Shown here piece by piece: positions 17,954 to 24,809 of a stretch of 39,016 nt of DNA. This DNA comes from DATJPY01 sp035506135 (GTDB taxonomy: Bacteria > Myxococcota_A > UBA9160 > PR03): positions 1 to 39,016 of the forward strand of contig DATJPY010000109.1 in the NCBI GenBank assembly GCA_035506135.1, given 5' to 3'. Both the position numbers and the translations under genes were made by a program. Under the pieces are notes generated by a model. The model was given only the letters and a program-made list of their open reading frames with translations. It ran no database searches and was not told the origin of the DNA. How positions within the stretch are numbered: the stretch's first letter is position 1; every line of letters starts with the position of its first letter.

Positions 17954-17969
17954 CGGCGGTGAGCCGCCG
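17954..17969 (+). terminator. Small GC hairpin in the gap after the glycosyltransferase
   Basis: CGGCGG (17954-17959) pairs with CCGCCG (17964-17969) around TGAG. It lies 26 nt after the glycosyltransferase stop and before a promoter-like element, a reasonable place for a terminator, but it has no T-run and such hairpins occur by chance in GC-rich DNA. Confidence 0.3.
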
Positions 17970-17997
17970 CAGCCCTGTCCCGGATCGGGTTCTCGGG

Positions 17998-18003
17998 TAG
18001 ACT
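17998..18003 (+). promoter_or_regulatory. Candidate -10 element before module B
   Basis: TAGACT followed by GCGCCGG lies in the 126-nt gap, 51 nt before the first start codon of module B; CTGTCC is 17 nt upstream as a poor -35. The same TA-N2-CT core with a GC-rich discriminator recurs in front of other first genes in the window (23794, 25538 minus, 26715, 30146), which raises confidence above that of a single match. Confidence 0.4.
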
Positions 18004-18054
18004 GCGCCGGTTCGGGCGAGGGAGGGCAGCGCGTTTGGGGTCCGGCGCCGGCCG

Positions 18055-18657
18055 GTGCTGCCCGGAATCGAGGTGCCGAAGGAACGCTTCGCCGTGACCT
18101 CGCGTCTGCACGCGCTGCGGAACAAGCTGACGGTGATCTGGGAGTCCCTGGAGGCCAAGCTGTTGCTGCTCGCGGGCAACGACTTCCGGGTGCGGCGCCT
18201 GCGAAAGCGCGGAGTCCGGATCGGCGAGCGCTGCCTGGTCTACACCACGACGTTTCCGGCCGAGCCCTACCTGGTGCGGATCGGCGACCACTGCGCCATC
18301 TCCTCGGGCACCAAGTTCATCACACACGACGCCTCCTGGATCCTCTTCGAGGATGCCCATCCGGACATGGACGTGTTCGGGACGATCGACGTCGGCGACA
18401 ACACCTACTTCGGACTGGACGTGCTGGTGCTGCCGAATACGCGGATCGGGTCCAACTGCATCATCGGCACCGGCGCGGTGGTGCGCGGGGAGATCCCGGA
18501 CAACTCGGTCGTGATGGGCAATCCCGGCCGGGTCGTCATGAAGACGTCGCTGCTGAAGCCCTTGCTGTTGAACCACAAGAATCGGCTGGACGGCATGCGG
18601 AAGCTCCCGGGTCACGAGAAGGAGCGCGTGCTCCGCCGCCACTTCGGGATCCCGTGA
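18055..18657 (+). CDS. Hexapeptide acyltransferase, WbbJ-like (module B)
   Basis: A protein of up to 200 residues with a left-handed beta-helix from about 53 to 160: VRIGDHCAISSGTKFITHD, then FGLDVLVLPNTRIGSNCIIGTGAVV and the proline-capped exit VVMGNPGRVV. His91 in ITHD is at the position of the catalytic histidine of WbbJ/maltose-acetyltransferase-type enzymes. It would acylate a sugar in the cytoplasm. Its stop overlaps the start of the carrier gene (GTGA), mirroring the carrier-acyltransferase overlap of module A, so a carrier-bound donor is plausible. The start is uncertain: GTG at 18055, 18073 or 18094 are in frame; 18094 has AAGGA 10 nt upstream and would give 187 residues. Confidence 0.83.
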   Translation: MLPGIEVPKERFAVTSRLHALRNKLTVIWESLEAKLLLLAGNDFRVRRLRKRGVRIGERCLVYTTTFPAEPYLVRIGDHCAISSGTKFITHDASWILFEDAHPDMDVFGTIDVGDNTYFGLDVLVLPNTRIGSNCIIGTGAVVRGEIPDNSVVMGNPGRVVMKTSLLKPLLLNHKNRLDGMRKLPGHEKERVLRRHFGIP

Positions 18658-18917
18658 CCGCAGGGAGATCGATCTTGGAGCTCAGGGACATCCTCCACGA
18701 CTACCTGGTGGGCGAGATCGCGACCGACCGCGAGTCGCTCGATGCGGGCGAGAACCTGCTCGCCCAGGGCATCATCGACTCGATGGGCATCCTGAAGCTG
18801 GTCTCGTTCCTCGAGGACCGCTTCCAGATCCAGGTCGGGGACGCCGAGATGGTTCCCGAGCACTTCGAGAGCATCGACGCCGTCTGCGCCTTCGTCCAGA
18901 AGAAGCGGAACGGCTGA
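18654..18917 (+). CDS. Acyl/peptidyl carrier protein (module B)
   Basis: An 87-residue carrier protein if the GTG overlapping the acyltransferase stop is used. A TTG at 18675 with GGGAG upstream gives 80 residues, the usual size, and may be the true start. The phosphopantetheine site is IIDSMG with Ser43 (counted from the GTG), followed by ILKLVSFLEDRFQI. It resembles the module A carrier in motif but differs elsewhere, so the two would serve their own adenylation enzymes. The dehydrogenase gene starts 4 nt later. Confidence 0.9.
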   Translation: MTAGRSILELRDILHDYLVGEIATDRESLDAGENLLAQGIIDSMGILKLVSFLEDRFQIQVGDAEMVPEHFESIDAVCAFVQKKRNG

Positions 18918-18921
18918 CCGC

Positions 18922-20067
18922 ATGGACTTCTCCTTCACACCCGAGCAGCTCGCGCTGCGCGACGAGATCGCGAAGTTCGCCCGCCAGGAGCTCAACGCCG
19001 AGCTCCCGTCGCGAGACCGCGAGGAGGTCTTCTCCCGCGAGAACTGGCTGAAGTGCGCGCGCTTCGGCATCCACGGGCTCCCCTTCCCGCGCGAGCTCGG
19101 CGGCAGCGACGCGGACATCGTCACGACCATGCTGGCGATGGAGGGCTTCGGCTACGGCTGCCGGGACAGCGGGCTCATCTTCGGCATCAACGCCCAGATG
19201 TGGAGCGTGCAGATGCCGATCCTCCAGTTCGGGAGCGACGAGCAGCGCCGGAAGTACTTGCCGCGGCTGTGCTCCGGCGAGTGGATCGGCGCCCACGGGA
19301 TGACCGAGCCCGGATCGGGATCGGACGCGATGAGCCTCTCGACCACCGCCGTGCGGCGCGGCGATCGCTACGTGCTGAACGGCAGCAAGACCTTCGTGAC
19401 CAACGCCCCGGTGGCGGATCTCTTCGTGGTGTTCGCCAGCACCAACCCGAGCCAGGGCTTCCTCGGCGTCACCGGGTTCCTGGTCGAGAAGGAGCGCTCC
19501 GGGATCCGCGTGCCGCGGCCGATCGCCAAGATGGGCCTGCGCACCTCGCCGATGGGCGAGATGGTGCTCGAGGACTGCGAGGTCCCCGCCGAGAACGTGA
19601 TCGGGCAGGAGGGCCTCGGCTCGAAGATCTTCAATGCCTCGATGGAGTGGGAGCGGAGCTGCATCCTCGCGAGCTATCTCGGCGCGATGGAGCACCAGCT
19701 CGAGACCTGCGTCGCGTACGCCAAGTCGAGGCGCCAGTTCAACCGGCCCATCGCGAAGTTCCAGTCCGTCGCCAACCGCATCGTCGACATGAAGGTGCGG
19801 CTCGAGACGGCGCGGCTCGCGTTGTACCGGGTGGCGTGGCTGAAGCAGACGCAGGACGAGGCCGTGATGGACGCGGCGATCGCGAAGCTCTACCTGAGCG
19901 AGGCCTGGGTCCAGTCCTGCCTCGACGCGATCCAGATCCACGGCGGCTACGGATTCACGACCGAGCTCGGCTTCGAGCGCGATCTGCGCGACTCGATCGC
20001 GGGGCGGATCTACTCGGGGACCTCCGAGATCCAGCGCAACATCATCGCCTCCCGCCTCGGGCTGTGA
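18922..20067 (+). CDS. Acyl-CoA dehydrogenase-fold flavoenzyme, probable aminoacyl-carrier dehydrogenase (module B)
   Basis: A 381-residue paralogue of the module A enzyme, collinear along its whole length. It keeps the flavin loop AHGMTEPGSGSDAMSLS and the KTFVTNAPVADLF segment. As in module A, the C-terminal catalytic Glu of classical acyl-CoA dehydrogenases is Ser365 (IYSGT), while Glu244 sits in MEWERSCI at the helix-G position used by isovaleryl-CoA dehydrogenase and prolyl-carrier oxidases. The predicted reaction is FAD-dependent oxidation of a carrier-bound acyl or aminoacyl group; the electron acceptor is unknown, since no ETF is encoded here. ATG at 18922 follows the carrier stop by 4 nt and the ligase follows after 12 nt. 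Confidence 0.87.
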   Translation: MDFSFTPEQLALRDEIAKFARQELNAELPSRDREEVFSRENWLKCARFGIHGLPFPRELGGSDADIVTTMLAMEGFGYGCRDSGLIFGINAQMWSVQMPILQFGSDEQRRKYLPRLCSGEWIGAHGMTEPGSGSDAMSLSTTAVRRGDRYVLNGSKTFVTNAPVADLFVVFASTNPSQGFLGVTGFLVEKERSGIRVPRPIAKMGLRTSPMGEMVLEDCEVPAENVIGQEGLGSKIFNASMEWERSCILASYLGAMEHQLETCVAYAKSRRQFNRPIAKFQSVANRIVDMKVRLETARLALYRVAWLKQTQDEAVMDAAIAKLYLSEAWVQSCLDAIQIHGGYGFTTELGFERDLRDSIAGRIYSGTSEIQRNIIASRLGL

Positions 20068-20079
20068 GGAGGCGTCTCG

Positions 20080-21708
20080 ATGGCGCGCCCGTACCTGCTC
20101 CAGCACCTGCTCGCGGAATCGGCCCAGCGCCATCCGGAGAAGGAGGCCGCGGTCTTCGAGGATCGCGCGATCGGCTACGGCGAGCTGGAGGCGTCGAGCA
20201 ATCGGCTGGCGCACGTGCTGCGCGAGCTCGGCGTGCGGCGCGGAGACCGCGTGGCGATCTACCTGAACAAGTCGATTGCCTCGGCGGTGAGCATCCACGG
20301 GGTGCTGAAGTGCGGCGCGGTCTACGTGCCGCTCGACCCGAACGCTCCTGCCAAGCGCCTCGCCTACATCGCCGGCAATTGCGGCGTTCGACACCTGGTG
20401 GCGTCGCCCACCAAGGCGGCTTCGATCGGGCGCATGATCGGCGAGGGCGCCGCCCTCTACGCCGTGGTGTTTGCGGAGGAGGGCGACGCGCGCGGCGCGC
20501 CGGCGGGCCCGAAGACGGTGGCCTGGAACGAGGTGTGCGCGCATCCCTCCGGCGACCCGCCCGCCGACCCGTCGATCGGCGACGACCTGGCCTACGTCCT
20601 CTATACCTCCGGCTCGACCGGGACGCCCAAGGGCGTGATGATCTCGCACCGAAATGCCCTCGCGTTCGTCGACTGGGCGGTGGATCAGTTCGGGGTGTCG
20701 GGTGCCGACCGCGTCTCGAGCCACGCCCCGCTGCACTTCGATCTGTCGATCTTCGACTTCTTCGCGTCCTTCGAGGCGGGCGCCACGCTCGCGCTGATCC
20801 CGGACGGAACCTCGACCTTCCCGCTCCGACTCGCGGAGTGGATGGCGCGACATCGCATCAGCGTCTGGTACTCGGTGCCGTCGATCTTGATCCAGCTCCT
20901 GCTGAAGGGCGAGCTCGCGCGCCTCGACCTCTCGAGCCTGCGGCTGGTGCTCTTCGCGGGCGAGGTCTTCCCGACCCGCTATCTGCGCGACCTGATGGCG
21001 GCGCTGCGCGGCGTGCGCTTCGCCAACCTGTACGGGCCCACCGAGACGAACGTCATCACCTGGTACGACGTGCCGCCGCTGCCCGAGGACCAGAGCGCGC
21101 CCATCCCGATCGGACGCGCCTGTCCCTACGCGGACCTGCTGATCGTGGACGACGCCGGAAATCTCGTGCGCGAGCCGGGCCGCCGAGGCGACCTCTACGC
21201 GCGCGGCGCGTCGGTGGCGCAGGGATACTGGGGCGACCGCGAGAAGACCGAGGCCGCCTTCGTGCCCAACCGATTCCAGCCGCACTACCGCGAGTGGGTG
21301 TATCGGACCGGCGACGTGGTCGAGCTGGCGCCCGACGGCAACCTGCTGTTCCTCGGGCGTGGCGACCGCATGGTGAAGAGCCGCGGCTATCGCATCGAGC
21401 TCGACGAGATCGAGACCGCCCTCTACGCGCATCCTGCGGTCAAGGAGGCCGCCGTCGTAGCGGTGCCCGACGAGCTCCTGGGGACGCGCATCCGGGCCTT
21501 CGTGGCCGGTGGGGGCGGCGAAGCCCTCACCGTGGCCGCGTTGCGCGAGCACTGTCTCGAGCGGCTGCCGAAGTACATGGTGCCGGAGGCCTTCGAGCTG
21601 CTGGAGGTGCTCCCGAAGACGTCGACCGGCAAGATCGATCGCACGCGTCTGGTGCGGTCGACCGGCGATCCTCCGCCCAACGGCCAGACGGCCCAACGCC
21701 GACGATGA
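20080..21708 (+). CDS. Stand-alone amino-acid-type adenylation enzyme (module B)
   Basis: A 542-residue ANL ligase. Core motifs: TSGSTGTPKG (176-185), HFDLS with Asp221 at the alpha-amino-group position, YGPTETN (318-324), YRTGD, GRGDRMVKSRGYRIELDEIE and catalytic lysine 518 in TSTGKID. It is collinear with the module A ligase but clearly diverged, with changes right after the substrate-contacting Asp (SIFDFF against SISDLY) and after the PTETNV motif (ITWYD against CTYYE). It would load the neighbouring carrier. A GAGGAGG sequence precedes the ATG by 7 nt, the best ribosome site of the module. Its stop overlaps the ATG of the transglutaminase-like gene. Confidence 0.89.
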   Translation: MARPYLLQHLLAESAQRHPEKEAAVFEDRAIGYGELEASSNRLAHVLRELGVRRGDRVAIYLNKSIASAVSIHGVLKCGAVYVPLDPNAPAKRLAYIAGNCGVRHLVASPTKAASIGRMIGEGAALYAVVFAEEGDARGAPAGPKTVAWNEVCAHPSGDPPADPSIGDDLAYVLYTSGSTGTPKGVMISHRNALAFVDWAVDQFGVSGADRVSSHAPLHFDLSIFDFFASFEAGATLALIPDGTSTFPLRLAEWMARHRISVWYSVPSILIQLLLKGELARLDLSSLRLVLFAGEVFPTRYLRDLMAALRGVRFANLYGPTETNVITWYDVPPLPEDQSAPIPIGRACPYADLLIVDDAGNLVREPGRRGDLYARGASVAQGYWGDREKTEAAFVPNRFQPHYREWVYRTGDVVELAPDGNLLFLGRGDRMVKSRGYRIELDEIETALYAHPAVKEAAVVAVPDELLGTRIRAFVAGGGGEALTVAALREHCLERLPKYMVPEAFELLEVLPKTSTGKIDRTRLVRSTGDPPPNGQTAQRRR

Positions 21709-22529
21709 GACGCCTCTCCCGTCTCCGCACGCTCGCGATCGTCGCGCTCACCGCCGTGGCCGCGGTCCTCGCAGTGCAGAACGCGATCGACGACCGGGTG
21801 CTCGATGCGTGGACCGCGAAGTGGGTCGAGCCCGGAGATCCGCCGAGCGTGGCGGTGCCGAAGCTGCTCGCGGGATTCCGCACGCTCGCGTGGGGCACGC
21901 CGGGCGAGCAGCAGCATGGCCTGTTCCCGGAGCTCAGCCTGACCGCGCGCGAAGTGCTCGAGCGGGGGGGGCCCTGCGAGAGCAAGTCGCGGCTCTTGCG
22001 CGCGCTCCTGCACCTGCGCGGCATCTCGTCGGACCGGGTGCTGCTGCGCGACGAGAACCTGCAGGTGGTGCACACGGTGACCGAGGTCGAGCTCGAGGAC
22101 GGCTCGCGCATGATCGTCGACCCGCTGTACGGCCTGTACTTCCCGCGCGCCGGCGGTGGCTTCTACGCGCTGGAGGATCTCCGCCGCGATCCTGGGATCG
22201 CGTGCCGGCGGATCGAGGAGGTGCTCGCGCAGGAGCCGCCTCCCAGTCCGCCGTACGACCGTCGGCTCGCCGACTACTGCCCCGATCTCGCGGCGACCTA
22301 CGCGCACCCGCTGACGACGATCGCCTGGAAGCCGAACTCGACGCTCCGGAGGGTGGCGCTCGACGTCGCGTCGAGGGTGATGGGAAGCGAGTGGCTCGAG
22401 AAGACACCGCGGCCGTACTTCATGGAGCGCCCGCGGCTGATGCTGCTGGCCCTGGTCCTCGGCGCCGACCTCGTCCTGATCGCGACCCTGGTGCCCGGAT
22501 TCGCGCTGAGGGCGCTGGCGCCGGGCTGA
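21705..22529 (+). CDS. Membrane-anchored transglutaminase-like cysteine protein
   Basis: A 274-residue protein with an N-terminal membrane segment (about 9-25), a soluble middle and a second hydrophobic segment near the C-terminus (about 245-265). The middle has GGPCESKSRLLRALLHLRGI, then VVHTVTEVEL and DGSRMIVDPLYG: Cys91, His123 and Asp139 in the order and spacing of the transglutaminase/papain-like catalytic triad. Such folds hydrolyse or exchange amide bonds. The ATG overlaps the module B ligase stop (ATGA), tying it to that module. It might process or transfer an amide-linked substituent at the membrane; that is inference. No family name is recognised with certainty and a non-enzymatic role is possible. 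Confidence 0.72.
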   Translation: MRRLSRLRTLAIVALTAVAAVLAVQNAIDDRVLDAWTAKWVEPGDPPSVAVPKLLAGFRTLAWGTPGEQQHGLFPELSLTAREVLERGGPCESKSRLLRALLHLRGISSDRVLLRDENLQVVHTVTEVELEDGSRMIVDPLYGLYFPRAGGGFYALEDLRRDPGIACRRIEEVLAQEPPPSPPYDRRLADYCPDLAATYAHPLTTIAWKPNSTLRRVALDVASRVMGSEWLEKTPRPYFMERPRLMLLALVLGADLVLIATLVPGFALRALAPG

Positions 22530-22543
22530 GAGACCGCTCAGCC
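22524..22543. terminator. Hairpin spanning the stop codons of two convergent genes
   Basis: GGCTGAG (22524-22530) pairs with CTCAGCC (22537-22543) around AGACCG. The TGA of the plus-strand gene (22527-22529) and the TGA of the minus-strand gene (22538-22540) lie in opposite arms, so one palindrome supplies both stops and a possible bidirectional transcript end. No T-run is present. Confidence 0.5.
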
Positions 22544-23725
22544 GTTCCCGGCATGCTCCTGGGGCGCGGGCGCCGGCTGCAGCAGGCCCGACGCCTCGAG
22601 CGCGTCGGCGAGCGCCTCGCCATAGAGGCGGTGCCCGAGCTCGTTCCAGTGGGGATCGTAGGGGACCTGCAAGGCAGCGCCCTCTGGGGCGCGCGCGCGG
22701 AACCGTTCGGCCGCGCCCAGAGCGGGCATGCTCGCGTTCTCGAGGACGGCTTCGCCCCACGGACCCGTGGCGGCGATCATGCGGAAGCGCGCGCCGTGGG
22801 TCTCCGACAGGCGCTGCATCTCGCGCACCATCGCGACGGTGACGCGGAAGAGGCGCGAGCTCCGATCGAGGTTGCGCTCCACGTCCTGCGCGTCGTCGTA
22901 GCCGCCGAGTCCGATCAGCGCCTGGGACAGCGACGGGGCCGCGAGCGCCGCCTTGAGCAGCGCGGTCGCGAAGGCGCTGTGGGTGAGCGCGACGTCGCGG
23001 AACCAGAGCGTGATCCAGGTCGACGGCGCGACGTCGAGGCTGCGCACCTCGCCGTCGTGGCCGACGCGCAGGTCGGCGCCGTAGGGATAGTCGGGGACCG
23101 GAACGCCCCGCAGGACCAGCGCGTCGCTCCCGTCGAGGTCGAAGTACGGCTTGCCGAACTTGCGGAAGGGCCGATGGATCGTCGCGTTGTCGTCGCGATC
23201 GTTGTCGGTCCACTTGTAGAGGACGAGATCCGGCGCGTAGCGCAGCCCCTCGTCCTCGAGGAACAGCAGCGACTGGTCGGTTCCGTACCCCCGCACGCCG
23301 GCGTTGATGAACTCGACGGCGTGGCCGCGCTCGCGGAGACGAGCCTCGGCCACGCGCGTGAAGACCGCCTCCTCGGGCACCTCGAACCCGACGACGCTCG
23401 AATCGCCGAGCACGAGGACGCGGGTCACGCCCTGCGGCTTCGCGTAGGGAATCTCGCGCTCGCGAAGGCCCTTCGAGTTGATGTGGATGGACTGACTGAA
23501 GCCCGGCTTCACGAAGACGCCATCGGCGTCCGGGATGTGCGCCCATCCCCATCGGGGATGGTGCTGCCAGAGCATGGCCTCGGTCTGCAGGGGCTCCTGG
23601 TGGAGCACGAAGCGCGCGGCGAGCTCTCCGAGCGCGAGGGTGAGCGCCACCACGCCGAGCCAGCGCACCGCGACGAGCGCAGCGCGCGCCCCGAGCGAGC
23701 GTCGCGCGGAGGGAACCCCAGCCAT
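22538..23725 (-). CDS. SGNH/GDSL-type hydrolase-fold protein, membrane anchored (copy 2)
   Basis: A 395-residue protein with an N-terminal membrane segment (about 17-35) and a periplasmic SGNH domain. Block I is VLVLGDSSVVG (GDS 107-109), block II includes INAGVRGYGT, and block V is DPHWNELGH with Asp357 and His365. Block III reads YKWTDND, a weaker version of the usual G-x-N-D. It is probably an O-acyl esterase or transferase acting on the exported glycan. It is a single-gene unit, convergent with module B and divergent from the methyltransferase at 23832. ATG at 23725 lies just 6 nt after a TATGAT sequence, so the message may be leaderless. Confidence 0.85.
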   Translation of the reverse strand: MAGVPSARRSLGARAALVAVRWLGVVALTLALGELAARFVLHQEPLQTEAMLWQHHPRWGWAHIPDADGVFVKPGFSQSIHINSKGLREREIPYAKPQGVTRVLVLGDSSVVGFEVPEEAVFTRVAEARLRERGHAVEFINAGVRGYGTDQSLLFLEDEGLRYAPDLVLYKWTDNDRDDNATIHRPFRKFGKPYFDLDGSDALVLRGVPVPDYPYGADLRVGHDGEVRSLDVAPSTWITLWFRDVALTHSAFATALLKAALAAPSLSQALIGLGGYDDAQDVERNLDRSSRLFRVTVAMVREMQRLSETHGARFRMIAATGPWGEAVLENASMPALGAAERFRARAPEGAALQVPYDPHWNELGHRLYGEALADALEASGLLQPAPAPQEHAGNG

Positions 23726-23731
23726 TCGAGC

Positions 23732-23737
23732 ATCATA
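23732..23737 (-). promoter_or_regulatory. Candidate -10 element for a leaderless SGNH transcript
   Basis: On the minus strand TATGAT (23737-23732) ends 6 nt before the ATG at 23725, so transcription would start at or next to the A of the start codon. TGTACC 18 nt upstream is a poor -35. No Shine-Dalgarno sequence is visible, which fits a leaderless message. Confidence 0.35.
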
Positions 23738-23793
23738 CAGGCATCGTCGGTCTGCGGTACACCGATGAGCCGCAGCATCACCACCCGCGCTGC

Positions 23794-23799
23794 TATTCT
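23794..23799 (+). promoter_or_regulatory. Candidate -10 element before the methyltransferase
   Basis: TATTCT followed by CCGG lies 32 nt upstream of the GTG at 23832, in the 106-nt divergent gap. It matches the TA-N2-CT core seen before other first genes. No -35 match is found at 16-18 nt. Confidence 0.4.
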
Positions 23800-23831
23800 C
23801 CGGCTACCTCGCTGGTGCTCTCGGAGGCTCC

Positions 23832-24773
23832 GTGAACCATCCCCGATCCGCCGACCCGTCCCCCACGGGCGATTCGCTCGTGCACGTCCCGTGCGATCTC
23901 TGCGGAGCGGACCGCCCGATCCCGGTGCTCGTCGAGAACGGCTACGAGGTCTGCCGCTGTGCGGGCTGCTCGCTCGTCTACGTGAACCCCCAGCCGCGGC
24001 GCGAGCTCGGCGAGGACGTGGAGCTGTTCCACGGCGAGGCCCGCGAGATCGAGGAGAACCGGACCGACGGCGAGGTCGTCTACGACGATGGTCTCGATCG
24101 CATCGAGCGCGACGTGCCCGGCCGGGGGCGGCTCCTCGACGTGGGCTGCGGCTTCGGCTTCTTCCTGGAGCGCGCGGCCGCGCGCGGCTGGCAGGTGCAC
24201 GGGATCGACGTCTCGCGCGTCACCGTCGAGTACGCTCGAAAGCGGCTGGGGCTCGACACGGTGGAGCGCGGTGACCTGTTCCAGGCGCGCTATCCCGACG
24301 GCCACTTCCAGGCAGTGTGCATGTGGAACTGCCTCGAGCACCTGCCGCAGCCGCTCGAGACGCTGCGCGAGGTGGCGCGGATCCTGGCGGATGGCGGCGT
24401 CGTGCTGGTCCGCGTTCCGAACATCGACTTCTCGCGCCGCGTGTGGAGCTTCCGACCGCTGATGCGGTTCGCCGGGGTGCACGAGTGGTCTTACCTCGGC
24501 ACGTACCCGCCGCACCACCTCTACGGCTTCACGCCGCGCACGCTCGGGAAGATGCTCGCCCGCGCCGGGCTCGACGTGCTCTCCGTCGCGCCCGCCGCGG
24601 TGAAGATCGTGCACTACGAGCGGCAGGGATGGCGGGCCGGCTTCGCGGCCCGGGCGGTCGCGCGCGTCAGCGACCTCGCCTACCGCGGCTCGGGCGGGCG
24701 CTGGAACCTCTCGGCGACGATGGTCGCCTGCGCGCGCAAGCCGGCCTCGACGGACGGGCGAGCGCGCGGCTGA
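23832..24773 (+). CDS. Class I SAM-dependent methyltransferase with N-terminal zinc-binding region
   Basis: A 313-residue protein. The N-terminus has C21-x2-C24 and C41-x-C43-x2-C46 (CDLC and CRCAGC) around YEV, then LVYVNPQP, typical of sugar methyltransferases with a zinc-ribbon start. Motif I is LLDVGCGFG (101-109) with GIDVS after it, and MWNCLEHLPQPLETLREVARIL follows as the post-I region. It probably methylates a sugar hydroxyl or carboxylate; the substrate is unknown. GTG at 23832 is preceded by GGAGG at 5-6 nt. It forms a single-gene unit between divergent and convergent neighbours, with a hairpin after its stop. Confidence 0.88.
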   Translation: MNHPRSADPSPTGDSLVHVPCDLCGADRPIPVLVENGYEVCRCAGCSLVYVNPQPRRELGEDVELFHGEAREIEENRTDGEVVYDDGLDRIERDVPGRGRLLDVGCGFGFFLERAAARGWQVHGIDVSRVTVEYARKRLGLDTVERGDLFQARYPDGHFQAVCMWNCLEHLPQPLETLREVARILADGGVVLVRVPNIDFSRRVWSFRPLMRFAGVHEWSYLGTYPPHHLYGFTPRTLGKMLARAGLDVLSVAPAAVKIVHYERQGWRAGFAARAVARVSDLAYRGSGGRWNLSATMVACARKPASTDGRARG

Positions 24774-24791
24774 GCCCGCAACGCGGACGCT

Positions 24792-24809
24792 GCGGAGCTA
24801 CAGCTCCGC
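24792..24809. terminator. Hairpin between the methyltransferase and the convergent unknown gene
   Basis: GCGGAGC (24792-24798) pairs with GCTCCGC (24803-24809) around TACA. It starts 18 nt after the methyltransferase stop and overlaps the stop codon of the convergent gene (24798-24800), so it could end both transcripts. No T-run is present. Confidence 0.45.
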
